The position numbers and the translations under genes were made by a program. From the NCBI RefSeq assembly GCF_014839805.1, contig NC_051120.1:3658001-3722000 (forward strand): 64,000 nt of DNA, given 5' to 3'. The notes beneath the pieces were generated by a model. The model was not told where the DNA came from. It searched no databases and was given only the letters and a program-made list of their open reading frames with translations. Positions 1 to 10,900 of this stretch are shown here, one piece after another. This DNA is from Manduca sexta (lineage: Eukaryota > Arthropoda > Insecta > Lepidoptera > Sphingidae). Each line of letters starts with the position of its first letter. Position 1 is the first letter of the stretch.

Positions 1-236
1 AAATGAATGCATATAAAAAGCGTATCGTTTATACCGACTATCGGATATAGTGCCCAGATTCAGTGATCCCTTCGATGTCGCTATAACCGGTTTTCACTAT
101 AGTCACTAGACAACGACACATGTTGGCGATTGGCATATTTATTGGTGTGGTCATCAATGCGCCAATCATTTGTTATGATCTGACATGCCCTGGTTTTGTG
201 ATAGATAATATTAAAGTCAATTATCTGTGTTTGCAG

Positions 237-398
237 GGCAGTTCAACGTGCGATTCGCTGTCCGACTCGGGTATCTCCGACGGCGACAGCGAGGGCGTGG
301 GGCGACGCGCGCGCCGCCTCAGTGCGTTGAGAGAGCTCGCGCGCCGCCTGCAGGCTGCGCTTGCGCCTAACTCGCCCGCGCATAAAGCTATCGCGAAG
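237..398 (+). CDS. KASH-protein exon (acidic Ser/Asp segment and helix)
   Basis: The acceptor is the ttgcag ending at 236 and the donor is AAG|gtaagg at 399. The exon has 54 whole codons and is open upstream into intron sequence, so the splice start is set by the acceptor and the family-like SDSGISDGDSE motif. Confidence 0.8.
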
Positions 399-1337
399 GT
401 AAGGAGCTGTATATAAGAGAGCAAGTTGAGAGTGGTATATGGAGTAACAGAGACAAAGAAACACTTTTAAGTGGTAAACTATGTCCAGAAGTTAGGGGCG
501 AGACAAGGTCATCGCAAAGGTAAGAGTAGGATGAGGAAGGTATAAGCTGTGGAGGTGGTCTGTGGTGTAGTCAAGACGATGAAGAAAAGAAACCACATTT
601 AAGTGCTAGATGCACATAAGGTCAAGCTTTATTCTATAGAATTAAAGGTAGCGACGTATGATGTGCAGATTGACCGTGGATACATACTGTGGCCTGTCCG
701 GGTAGACAAGAGCCTGTGTTGGAAGGTTAAAAGTTAATGTAGAGTTAAATGGTGTTAAAGTTATTGAGCTTAGGCATAGGATTCGATTCGACATGAAGTT
801 TTAAAACTATTTCATTAATGACAAATCCGCTTTTGCAGCGCATGGAGCAGACGGAGAACGAAGTCCGCATACTGCAGGAGTCGTGTCGCGCTCTCGTCGA
901 GCAAAGCATTCCAGATCTTAAGATCGACGAGGACACGTAAGACAAAAATATTTATTCTCATAAAATGTTATTTGAGTTTAGATATCCCTTTTTTGGAACA
1001 TCCTGTATTTTAAAACCATTTTTGTTTAGATCTACTAACAATATTACGATAATTTGAATTGACTTTAATAGCTAACGGAATCATTTTTTCGAACAGCGAT
1101 AACAGCATAGCAACAGTCGCCGGGAACAAGACGAATCCCGGAGACCCGGACTACAGTCCCCGCGGAGGCTGGGTGTGGCGAGTTCTGCGCTCTTCCCTCC
1201 CGATCCAGCTATGCCTGGTCGCCCTCCTGCTGGCCGCCTGGCTCGTCGAACGGCCCAGGTGCTGCGATGCCCTCAACTCCTTCGCTCAAAGCCTGACCCC
1301 ACAGCTGCGCTACGTACGTGGACCTCCCCCGGTCTGA
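237..1337 (+). CDS. KASH-domain LINC-complex protein (klarsicht/nesprin family), C-terminal exons only
   Basis: Three exons join in phase: 237-398, 839-936 and 1097-1337, giving 166 codons plus stop; the 5' part lies outside the window. The C-terminus is a KASH domain: a basic/aromatic lead-in (GGWVWRVLRSSLPIQ), a membrane span (LCLVALLLAAWLV), then a short lumenal tail with a Cys pair and the terminal RYVRGPPPV. Ending in PPP plus one residue is the KASH signature, which inserts into a SUN-domain protein in the perinuclear space. Upstream is an acidic/Ser segment (SLSDSGISDGDSEG) and a helical stretch rich in Leu/Arg/Glu, as found just before KASH in this family. Such proteins anchor the nucleus to microtubules or actin. 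The CCDALNSF...TPQLRYVRGPPP tail seems to me closer to klarsicht than to Msp-300, but I cannot separate these paralogues without alignment, so no symbol is given. Confidence 0.9.
839..936 (+). CDS. KASH-protein exon (helical linker)
   Basis: The acceptor is ttttgcag|CGC and the donor is AC|gtaaga. It encodes RMEQTENEVRILQESCRALV, a heptad-like helix, then a short acidic linker, and it ends two bases into a codon, which matches the next exon. Confidence 0.8.
1097..1337 (+). CDS. KASH-protein last exon with the transmembrane KASH domain
   Basis: The acceptor is gaacag|C. The first base completes a Thr codon, and the frame then runs through the membrane span to PPPV and TGA at 1335-1337. The exon is clearly more GC-rich than its surroundings. 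Confidence 0.88.
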
Positions 1338-3525
1338 AAACTTAATGGATTCAGCATTATATTGAGCATCGTTAGCTACATGATTAGCTTGAAAAGAACT
1401 TCACTGGTGGTGAGGATAAAGCACATTATTGTGCATTCGACATGATTGAAGAATTAAAGCACGTATGTGCCTTCTGAAGTTTGTGTTGACTTTGAGAAAG
1501 TCTGTACGGAGTGGGTATTCTGTACCCAAACGGGATTGCGTAAAGCAATATTTTTATTATTAAGGGTTTTGAAGATTTGACGCAAGCGGGAGTGATTTTG
1601 ACATACTAACATATCTTTACAATATGTACCTTAAAAACCCAAAAAATACGTGTGGAGTTTCGATTTGCGAATGACAAGAATAACTGACTTAGAGAAAATA
1701 AAATAGAATAACAGACTTCCATCTAGATTTGCTCATAAGGAAAGTTCAAATGAAAAAGTGTTCCAAAAAAAATAATAATCATCTGTATCAGATGAAGTTC
1801 AAAGTAGTTAGTCTATGATTTTAAGTATAACAATACTTACTAACAATTGACAAACGATTTATAAGTTTGTACTTAGCGTAGAAGCATGAATATGTTAGTA
1901 CAATTATTTGATAGGTTACATTTATTAATGTGTGAGAGGTGTAGCAATTTTTCGATTACATACAATATTTTTTGAATTTTTGTAAAATCTTGTGCCTCTA
2001 GTATAACCTCAAAATATAGATCAACGACATTTTGGACTTGTAGCCTTACTATATTAAATAAGACTGATAAAAAAATAGGGACATCTTCCATAATTCCCCC
2101 ACTAATTAAATATTTGAATGTAACAAATATAGCCATATGTAGTTTTTGTCTGTGTTGTCCTACGCTAATTTTGAATTAGTAAACCATAAATATGTACCTA
2201 TTATATAAATCTTCATTATTATACTGAATGAAACTGACACCCATTTAATGGGATTTTTTGTTTTCCTATCTCATACAGATGCTATTAGTTGATTATGAAT
2301 CAATTTTATATTGTAGTCTTACTTTACAAATATCTCTTTAGCAACACTATTATTTTCCGAAGTAGATTTTCAGTGATTTTTAAGTAATTTTTAGTGATGC
2401 CAGCTTTTATATTTCTTTTTTAACGCTGGCAACTAGCTGAAATATTATCTATTTTACTTATGATCGTATCGAATATTTGTAATATTATATTTATTATAAT
2501 TAATATGAATTCATGATAACAATTACCATTGAATGAATATGTGCCTGATTATTATTTTTATTCATTGTTATGTGTTTATTAATTTGTTTATTTTAACGGC
2601 TTTGTTCACACTGGTGCATTTTGCTATCGATTACAGCAAGAATACAATTGAAAGATCCTAAAATAACATTAGCCCCTAATAAAAATTTATCAAATGTTTA
2701 CAATTAAACATTATAGTTCAGTTATTGGCTATTGAAAAAACCTTGGGGGTAACAATTAAGTTTTCTAATACGAAATATAAATCTCAATAATTTTAAGCTG
2801 AAATCAAAAGAAACATGAACCAATGTGAACAAAGCTGTATGGCGACATAATTATCATAGTGACTTGTTGAATGTTTTTATCGAATCAAACATATATCAAT
2901 ACACTTCATTAATTATTCTGAGAAATTGTGTAGTGATAAACAGTTGTCCAGCATACAAATACTTTACTGTTTCTAAAGGCAATGTTGTTCGCCTTCCTGA
3001 ACGGTATAAAAGTATATAAAATGCAAAAGGAATTCAATTTAAACTGCCGAAGTGTGAATGTGTGCGTGATTATTATTTGAATGCACGTTTTAATGCTATA
3101 GATAGGTACACTAACTATAGTATTCTAGTTGCTAAGTCATTGAAATTTCGCTGTGGTTTTATTGCAATGTGGCATAAAAGTATTTTGAATTTTTACTAAA
3201 GAGTAATTTTTATTATCTCGTGTGGTAGTATTATTATATTGTGTAGCTGGCCACACTGAGGAATTTTATGAAAAACAAAACCACAGGGAAAGTTGTTCAA
3301 CATTCTATAATCAATTTAAGGCAATTAATGCCGCCGTAGTGTGTCATATTTCTTTTAATTTTATACTTTTTAATTTTAACTCTATAATTGAAAGAAAATA
3401 GACATGCTAATATTGTGCATTTAATTTTTCGTTCTTCGGCAAGGTTGTGAAAGCATTATAAAATGAACGATAGCATAAAGGCATGATGGCTTTGGAATGG
3501 AAATAAACATTTTTAAACATACAAA
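1338..3525 (+). other. 3' region / probable 3' UTR of the KASH gene
   Basis: AT-rich DNA without a credible coding frame. Possible poly(A) signals AATAAA are seen at 1697-1702 and 3502-3507; the second is followed by a T-rich stretch. Which one is used cannot be told, so the UTR is either about 0.4 kb or about 2.2 kb. Confidence 0.4.
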
Positions 3526-5749
3526 ATTGTTTTATTTTTTAATTATGACGTTTTCCCTAAAACATAAAATGACCCTACTAATAAAATAATAAGTGTGTGA
3601 ACAAATTTTGTTAAATTCGTGCGTTTTTCGAATGGATCTTGCTCATGGTATTCATTTTTTATTTGATTAAATTTTAAAAGAACTGCAACTTCCAAACTTT
3701 GTCGAATTAATTCTCATGTAAGAAAAATTTTAAGGCATAAATGATCAATAGGTGATGTGATATAACCATTTTACTTTTCATTGTTTCATACATCACATAC
3801 AAGACTACCTAATGGAATCGGGAACTTATGCGACCTTATAGGTGGCACAATACCGACACAGGAGCCACAGTATGGATAAAAATAAGGAACTTGTCCGACA
3901 TTTGCTTTTATATGCACCTAGGTTTTGATCGCGGCTTCGCCCGCGTGCAGTTTTCCGAGAAAAAAGTCTCGCTTTATATTATCCCGGAATAGAAAGCTTA
4001 ACCTAACCTATAACATTCTCAGGGTTCGAAACTATCTCCATACCAAATTTCATAAAAATCCTTTCGGTAGATTTAGAAAAAATTTATAACAAACAGACAG
4101 AAAAGAGGACTTTTAGAAAAAATATAAAATATGGGTTCCGGCCGATTGTATTTTTGGCGCATTTTATATAATCATGGAATATAGTACCCACCGTTCTTAG
4201 AAACATAACCCCAACAGATGACACAGCTTTTGTCGTGCACATTCCCTTAAGCAAGTTTGTCGGGAATGAAATGAGTCTCCCAGGATTAAATTTTTTGCGA
4301 GCAATACTTATATCGATAAAAAAAGTTCGCCTTGTAGGTATCTACCACATTATTCGAAGAATATAGGTATACCTAGGGTATAAGATCGAAACATGTGCTG
4401 TAGTTGTGCCTCTGCACATTTGAGGATATAGAGGTGCGTGTAAGAAAATTAAAATTAAGTATCCCAAACTATCACCCTTTGAGAAACAAAAGTGTCCACT
4501 TACTTTAAATTTACGAGGCACTACAGAATCCCATAAACTTTAATGATAATAATATAAATTAAACTTACCCATCACAAATATCGAGATTTGCGGGATAAAT
4601 GTAAGAGCATTAGAATAGTGTAGAAAGACTGATCTTTAGCATGAAATATTGAATACAAAGACATTATAAAGTTAGTTATAGACGGAACATCGAGGCTAAC
4701 TCTTTGCTCCAGAAATTATTACCATGGTCATAAGTCGCTGTCTTATTTGAAGTACCTGTGTCAATACAAAAATAATATATTTACAGAAAATATGCTAATA
4801 TAAATACACATTAAAAACGTGCAAATCATGATATGGAAAAATATGAACTAAGTAAGTAAGTATTTTACTATTTCATCATTACATGTTTTGCTATTTAACG
4901 GCAGATTGAGTAATCATCGGATAAGTGCAAAGTTTTTGTATGACAATCTTCTCAATGTCCGCTCTATATAATCTTAGAACTCTTTGAATGAATATTACCG
5001 TATAGTATAGAACAGGACATGTTGACAAATAATGTAGAGTTAAAATTACCCAAGCTTTTTGAGTGCTTTTGAGTATGTAATGGCTTGCAATACACATATT
5101 ATGCATTTATAAAAACTATTGTCGTGGGTATAAAATAGACAAATGTTTAAGATTTATTTATAAGTTTGTTACATAATGATACAAAACTAAATACATAATA
5201 ATATGTGTATAGTTAAACAACGCCACCATTTTTTTTGGTCGCGCCAATAAACACGGTTAGCGCGTCCTTTTGAAATGGGTATTATGGGTATTTTCATTCA
5301 AAGTATTAATCTTACGGCTCTCAATATTGCACTTTTGAGTCCGTCTTACAAAGAATATAAAATGGTGGTATTTATAGCCATTCTTAATTCTCGTACACTA
5401 TTTTTATTAGATCTACTTTATTTAATAAGGCACCACGCAAAACTTTGAAGTCTATAAATCAAGCCTAAATGATAATATTATTAATTTTATAAACTTTCAC
5501 AATACATAATATTATAAAGGATAATAAAGTTGGGCAAGCGTAAAATATATAAACTCAACAAAATATGACTAGTAATATTTGTACCATTTGGTGTTTGTGG
5601 AATTTTTTTATTATTTTTTGGTCGAACTCTGTGCTATAAAATAATTAATAATTAGACCCTAATTTTTAAGGTTTATGGCAATTGTCATTATTGGAAAATC
5701 GAAGTGGCGTCTGGCAACATTAACCAATTTCATTTCCGGTATTTGCCAG
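3526..5749. other. Intergenic region between the KASH gene and B52
   Basis: AT-rich sequence with one dispersed repeat (3921-4115) and no convincing open frame or RNA gene. Short open frames here, such as 4891-5106 on the minus strand, have no recognisable motif. Confidence 0.5.
3921..4115 (+). repeat. Dispersed lepidopteran-type repeat, copy 1
   Basis: It begins with GATCGCGGCTTCGCCCGCG, continues through a tcccgg..atagaaag block and CTATCTCCATACCAAATTT, and ends near an aacaaacagacagaaaag tail. The same blocks recur in reverse orientation at 54432-54600 and 57480-57695. Sequences like this are widespread in lepidopteran genomes and probably derive from a retroelement 3' end; the exact family is not assigned. 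Confidence 0.65.
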
Positions 5750-5887
5750 GCAAGCGTGCACGTGTCAGAGCCGCAACTTTTAAGCAAAATTTAAGAATTA
5801 AATGAGTTATTTTTTATTATAATAGTGAGAAAACAAGTCAAGAAGCATTATTTATAAATTTAATACTAATTTGAAGCGTATTTTAAG
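5750..5887 (+). other. Candidate non-coding first exon of B52
   Basis: The first B52 coding exon starts only three bases before its ATG at an acceptor, so a 5' UTR exon must lie upstream. The best donor seen is TTTTAAG|gtaagtc, with the exon ending at 5887. The 5' end is a guess near gtgtcagagcc, which has a weak initiator-like TCAG. It needs transcript data. Confidence 0.3.
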
Positions 5888-7826
5888 GTAAGTCAATGCT
5901 AATTTTGTAATTTAGTTTTACAATGCCGCCATGTTGTTGCGTGATGATAAGCTTTCGAATGGCGTGGTATTTTTTTTTTCAAAAATCGTTCAAATCTTAA
6001 TTTTTTGGAGGCTTGAAATTTAAAATCACGTATGAACATCAATTTTCATTATTTTATATAAGGCATCTAGGTACTCGCCAATTATACTGGTCATTTTTCC
6101 AAACCTTCAAAATTTATTGCGTTCTATTTTTCCATGCGGTATTAATTTCATTCCTAGCTGTACATGCGCATCGAGCATCTGCAACTGCAATTACAGGTAT
6201 TTAATCTATAGGTGCGTATAACCTAAAAATCAATAAACGCGCGCAGTCATGGAAGACCCTTGGTTTTCTAAGAGCCGGCATACAAAGCCCAGATTAACCA
6301 TGGTAATCTACAAATAACAAACCAAAAAGACATTAAAAATTGATTAAAATGTGTTTGTGTAGTACATGTGCTAGTGGTTGTTGACTGGCCGAAACCCACG
6401 TGGTTATTTTGAGCCAAAGAATCTTCCACGCTCAAGTCTCATGGAGTCCAATATGCAGTTTTTATATCTCCTAAACCTGCGTTTATCACTACCCCTTATC
6501 ATTGTTAATCATCGGGATCTATTTCCCTAATTTAGAGTATCATCATTTATTAGTAATCTCATTTAACCATAGTATATTATGTATTAAAGTAATATAGTGT
6601 AAATAGAATTCCCATCGGACATGCGACCTCTCAATCATAAATTCTAGTCGGTGTAATTGGTATAAAACAGCAATAATTGAAAATGTCTAATGTTAATCGA
6701 CATTATCTAAGTAATTGTTAACATATGGTTTGTTTTCCAAACATCCATTATATAACCTTGTTATTATTAATATTGCAAACTGATTATGCAAACCTGATTG
6801 CAGGTAATATTTATCTTAATTTTTACTTGTGTAAGTCCATTTCCAAGATATATAAATAAAATATAGGAAATAGGGAGAAAGCAACTTCTTAATACAGAGT
6901 AGAGCTTCAAAATATGTTAACATAAGAAAATTCAAACCAAAAAAAATCTCTGTTCTATGCTTATCTGAACTTTCCATAGTATAATTTAAGTTTTAACTAA
7001 TTCTAAAAATATCAACTTCAACTATCGTAAATCTTCAACACTAGTCTAAAGTATGCTTCCATAAGCCATGCATTAATTAATTTTCAACAACCAAGAGAAC
7101 TCATGGACCTTTCATTGTCTGAAGTCATAAAGTGCGGCTACAGTAACTTCAGGAGTCCCAAAAGATTGATGATAGTGTTTGAATATGTAATAATAAATTA
7201 ACATCTATTTAAGAATTGGTAAATACAGTGCCCACTCCCAACGCAGTGTCTTCATTCTAATAATGATGAGCACATTTTCACAGTGGGTATAGTAAAGCTC
7301 TTCTAAAACACATGCAGATTTCATTAATAAATTTGTGTGCACCTAAGTTTTGCTACATTCAAGCAATAAATTGTACTAACATATTCAATAGTGAGAAAAT
7401 TTGCAATAAAATTTACCAAATGTGTATTTATCTATAAGTATTAATTATTTTTCTTGAACAAATAACAACTATTGTAAATTTACTCGACACACAATTAACA
7501 TTTAATGATAATCTATGAATATTAATGAGCTTAATTAAGTTTAATTTGTTGGAAAACATTACAAAATAAAAAAAAAAAAATTTTTGTTTAACTTCTAGTT
7601 TGCTCCGAAGGTTATATTAACCATACATACAAACTCACGGTCTGTATACTTCACAATACATGCTTAATGTGTCTGTTTCAACTTGTATAAAAATATGATG
7701 TCCAATGAAATACCAGCAAATTTACTTACTGTTGAATGTATTAACACAATGTAACTATCTTAATAAAAAATGTTACACACATCTTTCATTGTGGTTCCTA
7801 ATCTTAATATTTTCATTTCCCCTCAG
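5888..7826 (+). other. Probable first intron of B52
   Basis: AT-rich, with stops in all frames at short intervals. It ends in a good acceptor, tttcatttcccctcag, at 7826. No RNA gene or recognisable repeat was seen. Confidence 0.35.
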
Positions 7827-7829
7827 GAG

Positions 7830-7955
7830 ATGGTTGGGTCGCGCGTATATGTTGGCGGTCTGCCATTTGGAGTCAGGGAGAGGGATTTGGAGAAGTTCTT
7901 CAAAGGTTTCGGCAGAATCAGAGATATTCTTATCAAAAATGGATATGGGTTTGTG
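7830..7955 (+). CDS. B52: B52 coding exon 1 (RRM1, first half)
   Basis: The exon proper starts at 7827 after cccctcag, and the ATG is the second codon-length step. The donor is TTTGTG|gtaggt. It has 42 codons and ends inside RNP1, between Val42 and Glu43. Confidence 0.93.
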
Positions 7956-10900
7956 GTAGGTTCACTAATTAATATTCAGTGAAACCTGAAAATTTCTGAA
8001 TTTTTATAGATGGTTACATTTATATTTTGTTCTGCAGGAATTTGAAGATTACAGAGATGCAGATGACGCTGTGTATGAGTTAAATGGAAAAGATTTACTC
8101 GGAGAAAGGTAAGAATCAAATTTAATAGTATATAGTTACATTTTAGTTCTCAATGTATTTAATTTTGCTTTTAATCATAGAATTTTTTTAACAATTAATT
8201 AATTTTCTTTATCAGCCGGCTCCACATTTGTATGAGTTGTATGGAGAACGGATAAATTGATGTATGGAATGCATGGTACATATTGTATGAGTCTTTGGCT
8301 TCTGTGGTTTAATTATAATTTCAATGTTCCATGTTGTCCTTCAGTAAAAAATATTATTTTGTTATCTTTTACAAATTGTTGATAACAGCTTATCAATTGA
8401 CAAGGTCTGAGTTATTGTATAATTTTATAATTATGTGTGTAGAATTGTAGATGTTTTTTATTCAAAATTTAATATTAAGATTATTTTTATTCTCTATATT
8501 TTCCTGCTATAAATCTCAGATCTTGTATGCTAACTAATTGGTATTTAGACAATCTACCTAAATTTGAAAAAAAAAACTTGTTAATATCCCTCATGAATTG
8601 GCAAATCATAATAGAATCCTTATTGTTATTAAATTTGTAGTTTTCTCAAAGCTACCTAAAACGATTATTTAAGATCTAATTTGTAATGTGTTGATATTCC
8701 AAGCTAAAAATTCGCTGTCATCCCTATACCTTCCAAGTCGGCACCCTCGATTGATGAGCTCTTCATTAGTGAGCGGTGTGCGTGAGGATATGAATGTTGT
8801 ATAAGTACGGGCAGCGCTCATAGCACCGGAACAGGGTTGCCAGAAGCTCCGAAATACTGTAAAGGGAACTGTTCAGTTTGTTGTTTGGCTGAATGTGGAC
8901 AGAAGAAATCATTTATATAATTATCTTAAACTAATTGTGCTAGAGTTGTAGGGAGGTGCAAATGTATATTTGAGAATGATACAAAACATTTTGTTAATAA
9001 TCGTCCACATTGAGTCTAGATTGAGCAACACCCTTTCCTACACAGTGCGTGGTGCAATGTCCCGAATTTGACAAAAATGGTGACGCGTCAAGTTTGATAT
9101 GATACATACAAATCGATTCTTATTATGTTTTGTCTAGATAGTAAATAAAAAATTGAATACATAATGCGCATTCTGGTGACCCTATTGGACCGCGTGTGCC
9201 GCAGGGTGGTGGTGGAGCCGGCGCGGGGCATCGACCGCAGCGCGGACCGCTACCGGCGCGACCGCTACTACGAGCGCGACCGCGGCCGGTCGCGATACGA
9301 GTGAGTCGTCAGCCGTCAGTCTGTTGTAGGGTGTCGGTGGAGCGCGCGCGAGGCGTGCCGCGCGGCTCCGACCGCTGGCGCTGTCGCGACGCGCCGCCGC
9401 GCCGCGCGCCCCTCGCCACCCCCGCGCCCGCCGCACCACGCGACACGTCTGTACTCACACCACACCACACTACCACGGGACGCATGAACTAATGTGGATT
9501 TAGCTACCACAAACACCCCCCATGAAACATACAGGAACACTCGCAAGTTACTCGACTGTAAATATTGTACACTCAACACATGCATACTGAGGTTTTTATT
9601 TTTGTGATAATTTGATTGATTTCTTACACTCAAAAGCATGAAGTCTTCGACCACCGTTTCACCATTCCTTTAGTCTGAGCACAAAACTGAAGACGCACAC
9701 ACTTTCACAATTTTTATTACACATAATTTTAATTAGACACCATTTTCATACAACAATGACCATAAACTATAGTCTAGAAATAATTAATGAATGTTTTAAC
9801 CCTAATAAGAAACATTACCACTAGGTTAAAACATATAAGTTTATTCCCTTATTAATATAAGCAGTAAAACGTTTTAGATGACAGCTGATTTGCTACTTTC
9901 ATTAGCTCACTTAAAACACTTATTTCTTAGATACACTATTTAGTTGTAATTTGAATATTAGTATTATTTTTTTACATTGCAGGTACATGTGAGTACTGAG
10001 ATTTACATAAATCTTGAAGTTTGTTGTTTTGTAGTATCCAGTACTAAACACTTTACTATGTATGTACTGGTTTAAATTTTGATGCATAAACATTATTTAC
10101 TTAAAACATTAATAGTATTCGTCAGATAGGGTTGAAAACATTTCATGGGATATGCTAAGTACTCTAAGTGCATGTGTCCTAATACTAACAAGTGGCTCTT
10201 GTACATCCAAAAAATAACTGCTTAGAATCATGAAGATAATGAATTCCACCTAGTTATGTTTATTAAATGTCCAATTCCAAAATGATGGTATATCAAATAA
10301 AATTATGCATTCTGAAATTAAGAACGAACACAAAACCTGATGGTAAGTACAGTGTAGACAAATTATAATGACTAATAGGAGATATTTTGTCCTGATGATT
10401 AACAAAATTACACCTGCTGTTATACTAAATTTATATTATGCAAACTGTGGCTATGTTAAGAATAAGAAGAATCTTCAATATGATAATCAGATCTTTTTTG
10501 AACCCCTAAGGTGTTGTAGAAGTAAACCTCCCATGAATTTATTTCAATATGAAATTGTTTCTAAAGTTATGGTAAATAAATGCACACAGAAATCCGATTT
10601 GCAATTATTAACCCTGAACTCTGCTATTGAAAAGGAGTCTTATGTTCTTTCTCATTCAGTTGGTAGTATAAAAACACTACCAAACAACTTACACCCCAAT
10701 ACCAGTCGACATGACAATTTATTGATGATTCATTAATTTATTTATTAAGTTCATATATCAACTCTACTACGCCTACAAATAGAACTATATTTTAACTATG
10801 CATTTTTCTTTCACAGTGACTACAATTATAGATACGGACCGCCAACGCGCACCGAGTACCGGCTGATAGTAGAGAATCTGTCTAGCCGCATTAGCTGGCA

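Noticed and set aside
8700..8880. GC-richer patch in a B52 intron with a tgatgag word
   Set aside because: Tested as a third C/D snoRNA, but no D box at suitable spacing and no shared guide; left as unassigned intron.
10325..10460. cctgatggtaagtacagt resembling the head of the SINE-like family
   Set aside because: The similarity covers too few bases to call a repeat copy.
10368..10736. 122-codon open frame in a B52 intron
   Set aside because: AT-rich low-complexity protein with no family feature, lying between well-supported exons of another gene.
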